DNA of 64,000 nucleotides from positions 21,621,433 through 21,685,432 of the forward strand of contig CATQJL010000001.1 of the NCBI GenBank assembly GCA_958299035.1. Reading direction: 5' to 3'. The translations under genes were made by a program, and so were the position numbers. Source of the stretch: Cylicocyclus nassatus (Eukaryota > Nematoda > Chromadorea > Rhabditida > Strongylidae). Numbering within the stretch: the first letter of the stretch is position 1; every line of letters starts with the position of its first letter. Shown piece by piece: positions 57,884 to 64,000 of this stretch. A model generated the notes under the pieces. The model did no database searches. It was not told the origin of the DNA and was given only the letters and a program-made list of their open reading frames with translations.

Positions 57884-60364
57884 ACAAGGGAACGATCCCA
57901 ACTTAAGGTGGCAAATTGGAATGAATCGCATATCGTTAGATGCGTTATGATGAGCTAACTTCAAATCTACCTTTCATATCCGCGATGTCATTCTCTGCAA
58001 AAAGTTATGAGCGGTCGAAAATGTGAAGTCGTTGGGGTTTCAATGAATAATGTGCTTCTAAATTCAACTTGGGATTGTATGACTATTATGATATTGAGTA
58101 TTGATTTCAAGGAGTGTTAGCATTCAAAAGAAACAAAAATAAGCGTTTTTGAACACTTAATTGTCGAGATATGGTGTTGTATATTTGCCGAATTTGAACT
58201 TTTCATTGCTCGTAGCTTTACTATGAACTTTAGTTGCTTTTTAGTTGTTCAAAAATACTTATTTGCATGTGTTTCAAATGTGAGCATTCCTTGAAATTAG
58301 TGCACTACATATTATGCTAGTCATACACAGAGGTGCGATAGGGGGAGCCAAGTCTCCCCCTACCTTCACTTTTGAGCTGGTACGGGGTGACCACCTTCAC
58401 TTTTGGAATAAAAAATTTTTCGCTGGACGACAAAGAAGGAAAATAAGCAAAACAAACGCAAAAAAGATTATTGAAAGCATATATTTATGTATACGGCGGC
58501 ATATATATTTAAAATAAAGGTTTTTAGTAAATGGTGTATTTGGAAGTAAAGCTTAGCAAAACTGTACGGATTTTATTAAGCAAATTATGTTATAACGTAT
58601 AGCGAAGGAAGTAGGTCGATCCAGGCAGTAACGGCGGAGAACCAGAATTTTGAATATTTAAATAGTGAAAAATCATGCGAAATTTCCACTGTTATAAATC
58701 TGTTGTTTGAAGATGTCAGCAGTTGCGACTTCATAGGTTTTAAAGAGTAAATGTTGCTCTATCAGCTAGTGAAAAAATCTGGTCGATTTAAGAGATAGTC
58801 GTTGAAAACCAGAGTTCTAAAACTTTACGCCATTTTTGCGTGTTTTTTGACTGTTGAGAGTTAAACTCTTATAAATCTTGAATGTGGAAGTGTATGATGT
58901 TGCGACTTCATAGGTTTTATAGAGTAAGGTTTGCCTTATCAGAATATGTCTTGTCCGTTCCGATCCATTGAAACACCTCCGAGATCCAGAGTCATGAAAA
59001 AGCAGGTAAAAAAGAGCTTTTTGAACTTCAACAGCTCATAACTTCTTCAGAACTGCATGAATCATGTTGCGACTTCATAGGTTAGATTCCTCTCATCAAG
59101 GGCTTTCAGATGATATATAATATGTGGGGGTTTAGAGCCTCCTGCGAATTATGACCGGGGGGGGGGGAGACTTTTTAGGCCAAAGTCTCCCCCTCGCCCA
59201 TTTTAATGTATTGGCTGGAGGCTGCCGGGGGAGACTTTGGCCTAAAAAGTCTCCCCCCCCCCCCGGGCATATGCCGTAAGAGGCGCGAAACCCCCACATA
59301 TTATATATCATCTGAAAGCACTTGACGAGAAGAATCTAACCTATGAAGTCGCAACATGATTCGTGCAATCCTGAAGAAGTTATGAGCTGTTGAAGTTCAA
59401 AAAGCTCTTTTTTACCTGCTTTTTCATGACTCTGGATCTCGGAGGTGTTTCAATGGATCGGAACGGACAAGACATATTCTGATAAGGCAAACCTTACTCT
59501 ATAAAACCTATGAAGTCGCAACATCATACACTTCCACATTCAAGATTTATAAGAGTTTAACTCTCAACAGTCAAAAAACACGCAAAAATGGCGTAAAGTT
59601 TTAGAACTCTGGTTTTCAACGACTATCTCTTAAATCGACCAGATTCCTTCACTTGCTGATAGAGCAACATTTACTCTTTAAAACCTATGAAGTCGCAACT
59701 GCTGACATCTTCAAACAACAGATTTATAACAGTGGAAATTTTGCATGATTTTTCACTATTTATTTATTCGAAATTCTGATTCTCGGCCGTTACTGCCTGG
59801 ATCGATCTACTTTCTTCGCTGTACGTTATAACAAAATTTGCTTAATAAAATCCGTACAGTCCAACAAACTTCTACTTCCAAATACACCATTTACTAAACA
59901 CGTCTATTTTAAATTTTTATAAATAAAATTTATAGATATTTTCAATATTCATCGTATCTGTGGCCCTAAAGAGGGCCGTTGGGTCGACGTTAGACCTAGA
60001 AAGATAGCTCCGTTCGTCCGTTCTATCCTCCCCCCGCACCCCCCCCCCCCGTCGACGTTTTTGGGAGGTGAGTGTCCGACACTACCACCTTCACTTTTGG
60101 CCGGCCAGTGGTAGCTGAAACCACCTTCACTTTTGGGGGACCCGGCTCCCCCTATCGCACCTCTGGTCATACACTCCCAAGTTGAATTTTGAAGCGCTTT
60201 ATGCATTAACCCCAATAATTTCATATTTTCAACCGCTCATAACTTTTTGCAGAGAAAGGCACCTCAGAGATGAAAGGTAGACTTGGAATCAGCTCATCAA
60301 GACGCATCTAATCAATATGCGGTTCATTCCAATTCGACACCTCAGGTTGGCATCGCTCCCTTGT
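57884..60364. mobile_element. Foldback element with ACAAGGGA ends, hosting a hAT element
   Basis: The left end ACAAGGGAACGATCCCAAC and the right end (inverse of ACAAGGGAGCGATGCCAAC) continue inward with ATTGGAATGAA.CGCATAT and GCAAAAAGTTATGAGCGGT. The arms meet in a loop near 58110-58300. The terminal ACAAGGGA and the AAAAGTTA(T/C)GAGC block also occur in the 14191-16627 element, so the two appear to be one family. Confidence 0.8.
58328..60165. mobile_element. Palindromic hAT-type element, 8-bp target duplication
   Basis: Ends CAGAGGTGCGATAGGGGGAG and the inverse are flanked by a perfect GTCATACA duplication (58320-58327 and 60166-60173). The 1838 bp interior is a long inverted repeat centred near 59210 (GGGGGAGACTTT.GGCC.AAAGTCTCCCCC). 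The sequence CTATGAAGTCGCAAC recurs three times per arm. Arms differ little, suggesting recent formation or homogenisation. One diverged arm occurs at 36490-36800. No transposase is present. Confidence 0.95.
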
Positions 60365-60569
60365 TAGTAACCATCTCGTAATTTCATTGTTAGCAGGTAA
60401 CTACCCCATGGTATTGTCCACTATTACGGCTTCCCCACTCCCATTCTCTGGCATCATTACTGATTGATGAATATTTTTTTGCGGAGTTTCAACATGGAAA
60501 CAAGATCCTAGCAAATCATATCGCTCAGCAAATTAAGATTTCCGCGCTGCTGAGCTTAAGTGAATTATA

Positions 60570-61285
60570 AAAGACCAGTGCGTCACCTCTGCTTCGCAGA
60601 GGCTCGCACTGGCTCTACTATCCACATCCTTCCTTCCTCGTAGTCGCGAACTCATGGCTTTGAAACTTACCATGCGATGCCGATCATCACAAATGAATTA
60701 TAAACAACTACTCATTCTAAAAGCTTTTTCGTCTATGATCGGTGACTTCGAAGGGAAGAAAGTTTTCTCCAAAAGATCAAATGCGAGTTTGAATCAATTA
60801 CTGGAGTTGTAATGCCTTGATAGTCGCGAGAAGGATGATGACAACCATGAATTACATCTCTGAACAAAAATCTTCTCTGATTCTTGGGTAAAACCTTACA
60901 AATCGATTCTCCACGCAATTATTCCCTTTTGGCGCCGGTCTTGCGTAAAAGTAGACTTTTTGACCAATTTTCGGGCCGGAATCCATGGTTTGCGGATTTA
61001 CTTTCAAACAAATCCATGATCTTGAAAAAAGTCCAAATACAGGCCCACTTTGGCGCGCCAAAAGTCGCGTGGATCCGTTTGGCGCTCTGTTTTCGCAGGT
61101 TCCACTTATTGGATCGGCTTGTCCTTTGGCACAGATTACCTACATGCTGATAGGGTGCTACTACTAAAATTCTAGCTCAAGACGTCTGCTGGGACTCCTT
61201 CCACGAATTTCGTGACAGACAGAGATTCACACACACACACACAGACAAACGTAAACAACCCTTAGCCCGTTATTATAAGTTATGA
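60570..61285 (+). repeat. Dispersed repeat, copy 2
   Basis: Ordered match to 9600-10312, with many substitutions and indels, ending cgtgacagacagagattcaca(ca)n...ttagcccgttattataa. Confidence 0.75.
60575..60612. repeat. Hairpin at head of dispersed repeat (copy 2)
   Basis: Same outer stem as at 9612 (CCAGTGCG/CGCACTGG). The inner stem CCTCTGC/GCAGAGG differs from copy 1 by a compensated base pair. Confidence 0.9.
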
Positions 61286-61339
61286 TGTTGCGTTAACGCG
61301 CTGCTTTGGAATGGTCTGTGGTTTTTTGAATTTTAGTTT

Positions 61340-61548
61340 ACGGCCATATGTTGCCGGCAACGGTTGTCGATGTTGTCATTGTTGTCGGGGTTAGCATTGC
61401 CGAGATTGCCGGTCGTTGTAGGACCTCATGACATCCTTCACGTTTCGCGCGCTCTCCAAACTGTCTCTGACCCCGACAACCCCAACAACACCGACAACGC
61501 GGACAAGCCCGACAACACCGACAACCGTTGCCGGCAACCTAAGGCCGT
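61340..61548. repeat. Foldback containing a CGACAAC minisatellite
   Basis: The arms start ACGGCC.TA.GTTGCCGGCAACG and its inverse. The right arm is a run of CCCGACAACACCGACAAC-type units (about 61470-61535), mirrored as GTTGTCG units in the left arm (61361-61400). Confidence 0.8.
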
Positions 61549-61574
61549 TCCCCTAGCTGTAGTAATAGCAAACC

Positions 61575-61637
61575 TAATTTTTTTCTCACTGGATGGCTGC
61601 TGGTAGGCAGGTTTCCATCCAGTGAGAAAAATTTCAG
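61575..61637. repeat. Short hairpin
   Basis: TTTTCTCACTGGATGG (61581-61596) and its exact reverse complement (61615-61630) are separated by 18 bases. Flanking partial matches (CTAATTT/AAATTTCAG) extend the stem. Confidence 0.85.
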
Positions 61638-61639
61638 TT

Positions 61640-62453
61640 GAGGTTGCAGTAATGCATTCCACAAAATACTGCTTCTTTCACAGTCTATTTTAGGGATGAG
61701 GATATTGTCTGGCTGCTTGAACGTTTGCATCAATCCCAGAGTCGTAATACATGGAACAACGCTAAAATATTTCTGCATATCACTTCTTTGAAGGTTTGTA
61801 ATAAATGTATGTCGCTTACACTGTGTACCTTCTTTATTCGAAAAAAATAATGTAGGAGAAAGAGATACAAGCGCGAATTAACGCGCTATAAGCTACGTTG
61901 CTTAAGCTACGTTAGGATAATAGGATGTGACGCGATTTAGCTGCCGCGTATCTCTTTCAAGTTTATCGCGCTAAAGCGATCTCTCTGGCAGCATTGTCCG
62001 ACACATAATGCTGTCTGGGATTTTGTCGCGAAGCCGATTACTTGTGTCGCGTCGTCATTCTGCGCTTATAAAAGCTGTGGGCTGCGCGACTATAGCGAAT
62101 GTCTAAGATGCAAAACGCCTTGTTGAAGGCAGTGGCTTGACAAACTGAACTATAAGGAACATTATATGTTAGTCTGCTGAAGCCCGAAACATGAAAGCAA
62201 AGGAGGTTCGAGCGCACGGCAGCTGCTCCGCCAAAAATTCTGCACCTCAGACCCGGGGCAAGCCATCCTCAAGGGCCGGGCATACTTCACGCGATTTCAG
62301 TCGCAACGCGATTTGGCAATTCGCCAGAAGTCTTTAGATCCAACATTAGCAAACCGCACATGCATAGTATGTATGACATACTTGGACTGATAATATGCCC
62401 TACCTTCTGCACATTCAAAATGTGTTTACAATGAGTTATGGGCAATTGGAATA
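61640..62453. other. Presumed upstream region of the Penelope element
   Basis: GC-richer than the local average. It has CGCGATTT/AAATCGCG-like repeats and a TATAAAA at about 62066-62072. At 62166-62184 is CTGCTGAAGCCCGAAAC, which resembles a degenerate hammerhead core (expected CUGANGA...GAAAC). No ORF of note. Confidence 0.35.
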
Positions 62454-64000
62454 TTGCCAAATCCCGTCGCGACTGAAATCGCGTGGAGGCCTGGCCATTT
62501 ACACGCGTTCGGACAAGCTCGCGATTTCCCTCTCACCGTCAGAGGCGGTGCGCCACAATGTCATACTCATAAGGGTCTCACAACGACTTTGCATCTCCAG
62601 CCTTGGCGGGAACTGTTCCAGGCGTGTCGACGTCTTCTGCCTTATCCGACTTGGAGGAGGATTGAGCAAGGCTCGAGATCGATCTGTGATTCTGTTCGAT
62701 CTAACGTCAAGTCTTCGCTCTGCGCAAAGTACAAACTCTTTGATGCCACTTGTAAAATTCAATTAAATGCAAGAAGCAGCTCACCTAAGCATCACCGCTT
62801 CGACGCTGACATAGCTCATAATGAATACCCTGATAAAACGGCAAGAGTCACAGTAATCGGTAATGCAAAAATTTCGAAAAACGCATGTGAGTTTCTCAGC
62901 TTAGGCCCCTCATTCTCTATTGCTCAGAATGTCAATGGGTCGGTTTTCCGCAAAGTCGTTGCTGGACTTCAGAGACTCCGAGATCAATTGAGAATAAGGG
63001 ACAAGTTTAATAATACCCGAGATCGACAGAATGGGCAAAGTCAACTAAGTAAGCAGCTGCTACCACCAGTACCGTTTCCAAGCCTGTTTTACAGAGAGCC
63101 TCCTTCAATACCTGAGGCAGACGCCAAGTTCAAAATCTTGTCATCTGGTGTTTTGGCTGCATACAATTCCAAACAGCCGCACCACATGAACTCAGATAAT
63201 CGCCGGGGGCAGGCGGTCCGCAAACTCGCGCTTTTCTACAGGCGGTCAGCAGAATTTTGGGGCGTGGCCAAACCTTCAGCGGGCGGTACCTCCGTGTTCT
63301 GCCAGCGGGCAGCAATACAGAATTTTCTGCGAGCGCTCGTCAAATAATATCTTCCAGCGAGCGCTGGCCAAACTTTCAGCAAGCGCTCGGACTCTTTTTA
63401 GGTATTTTCGGGCGTACGTCGAGCGCAGGTAAGACTCTGTGTGGCAGAGGTGTCACCGTTGGTTTAATTACTCAAGTTTGAGGTACTTTCTCTCAGCGGA
63501 AAGTACCTGGGGGTTGCGCGGTCCTCCACAAAGGAACGTGCGCCCTCGAAATTTTTGCATATTCTCGCGGAAAGTCCGCAAGAATGCGGCCACTGCGCCG
63601 CAGCTAATCCATAAAGAAACCGCGATTGTTCTTCAAGCATTCGTCTTCAATTTTGCCAACTTTCTTCCAAATTTCTGCAAGCGGGCCGCAAAAAATCAAC
63701 GAATTATTTTTCCGGTGCGCGCTTGCTCAAAATTCGCATGGCCGCCTGCCCCCGGCGGTTATCTGAGAACTTGACGCATTCGCAATGGCTTGGTTACAAA
63801 GAGTTACGTGATTTGATTAAGAGCGATACTGTGCGCATTTCTGTGAGTGACAAAGGAGGGGAGTTTGTGATTCTACCTCAAGATCTAGATCGCGAAATTA
63901 CACAGGTCCACCTAAATGACGCAACGGTTTACCGCCGCGTTACCGAAAAAGAGTTTGTGTCACAGTATAAACGACTCAATCACATTTGGATGAGCGTTGG
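62454..64000 (+). pseudogene. Penelope-like element reverse transcriptase, N-terminal part, split by a MITE
   Basis: The frame open from 62454 carries the N-terminal signatures of Penelope-like elements. One is KNACEFLSLGPSFSIAQ, matching the conserved (L)-L-LG-x-F motif before the RT fingers. After a 575 bp MITE (63192-63766), SVSDKGGEFVILPQDL matches the conserved ...KGG.FV(V/I) motif. Next come YRRVTEKEF and RLNHIW at the window edge. Removing the MITE and one GAAC copy restores the same frame exactly, so the ORF was open when the MITE landed. The catalytic YADD region and the GIY-YIG endonuclease would lie beyond 64000. The true start is unknown; the first 80 residues are not conserved-looking. 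Confidence 0.8.
63192..63766. mobile_element. MITE with TCAGATAA ends and GAAC target duplication
   Basis: Ends TCAGATAATCGCCGGGGGCA and the inverse of TCAGATAACCGCCGGGGGCA share at least 24 bases with one mismatch. GAAC is duplicated at 63188-63191 and 63767-63770. The interior is GC-rich, with many GCGGGCGGT/GCGAGCGCTCG units and no coding capacity. A 4 bp target duplication is typical of Chapaev-type (CMC) elements. Confidence 0.92.

Noticed and set aside
62395..62766. 123-codon frame overlapping the start of the Penelope frame
   Set aside because: It contains repeat-derived sequence also seen near 2.1 kb and lacks Penelope motifs; the 62454 frame carries those.

Overview
This is a nuclear window from a multicellular eukaryote, most likely a clade V (strongylid or rhabditid-like) nematode. 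The reasons are: introns of about 44-80 bp with TTTCAG/TCTAG-type acceptors; a Penelope-like reverse transcriptase; a strongylid-style gag with CCHC-like fingers; dense foldback MITEs; and retroposon tails of the form ...cagacagac...ttattataa. No rRNA gene, CRISPR array or bacterial operon is visible. The species is inference; I recognise the style of the sequence, not a specific genome.

Genes that survive exon-by-exon checking are few. An intact nine-exon gene of unknown function lies on the minus strand (42136-43604, 345 aa). Two paralogous small secreted eight-cysteine proteins lie at 11360-11675 and 33359-33733, with a broken third copy at 37113-37405; the first two sit in a segmental duplication of about 2.6 kb. 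A secreted helical protein (25677-26298, tentatively SXP/RAL-2-like) and the 3' end of a single-pass membrane protein (50157-50482) complete the list. Coding-looking fragments at 3.7-4.0 kb and 6.7-7.0 kb are uncertain.

Mobile DNA dominates. 1-9.3 kb: two foldbacks and a decayed gag. 9.6-10.3 kb and 60.6-61.3 kb: two copies of one dispersed repeat that starts with a covarying hairpin. 14.2-16.6 kb: a foldback carrying two younger TA-flanked mariner-type MITEs. 16.67-22.32 kb: a 5.65 kb foldback with TA duplications, itself invaded by a hAT element and by a foldback whose loop is a tRNA-like sequence. 28.3, 29.3 and 32.5 kb: smaller MITEs. 38.8 and 53.9 kb: more mariner-type MITEs. 55.1-56.3 kb: a pair of related foldbacks. 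57.9-60.4 kb: a foldback invaded by a 1.8 kb palindromic hAT element.

41.3-49.1 kb is the most interesting block. A decayed, intron-containing transposase that I assign to the CMC (En/Spm-CACTA/Chapaev) type lies on the minus strand. The intact nine-exon gene starts about 110 bp downstream of it on the same strand. Matching terminal sequences and GC-rich subterminal repeats bracket both. At the right edge (62.45-64.0 kb) a Penelope-like element runs off the window; its ORF is split by a 575 bp MITE with a clean GAAC target duplication and terminal bases resembling those of the 41-49 kb element.
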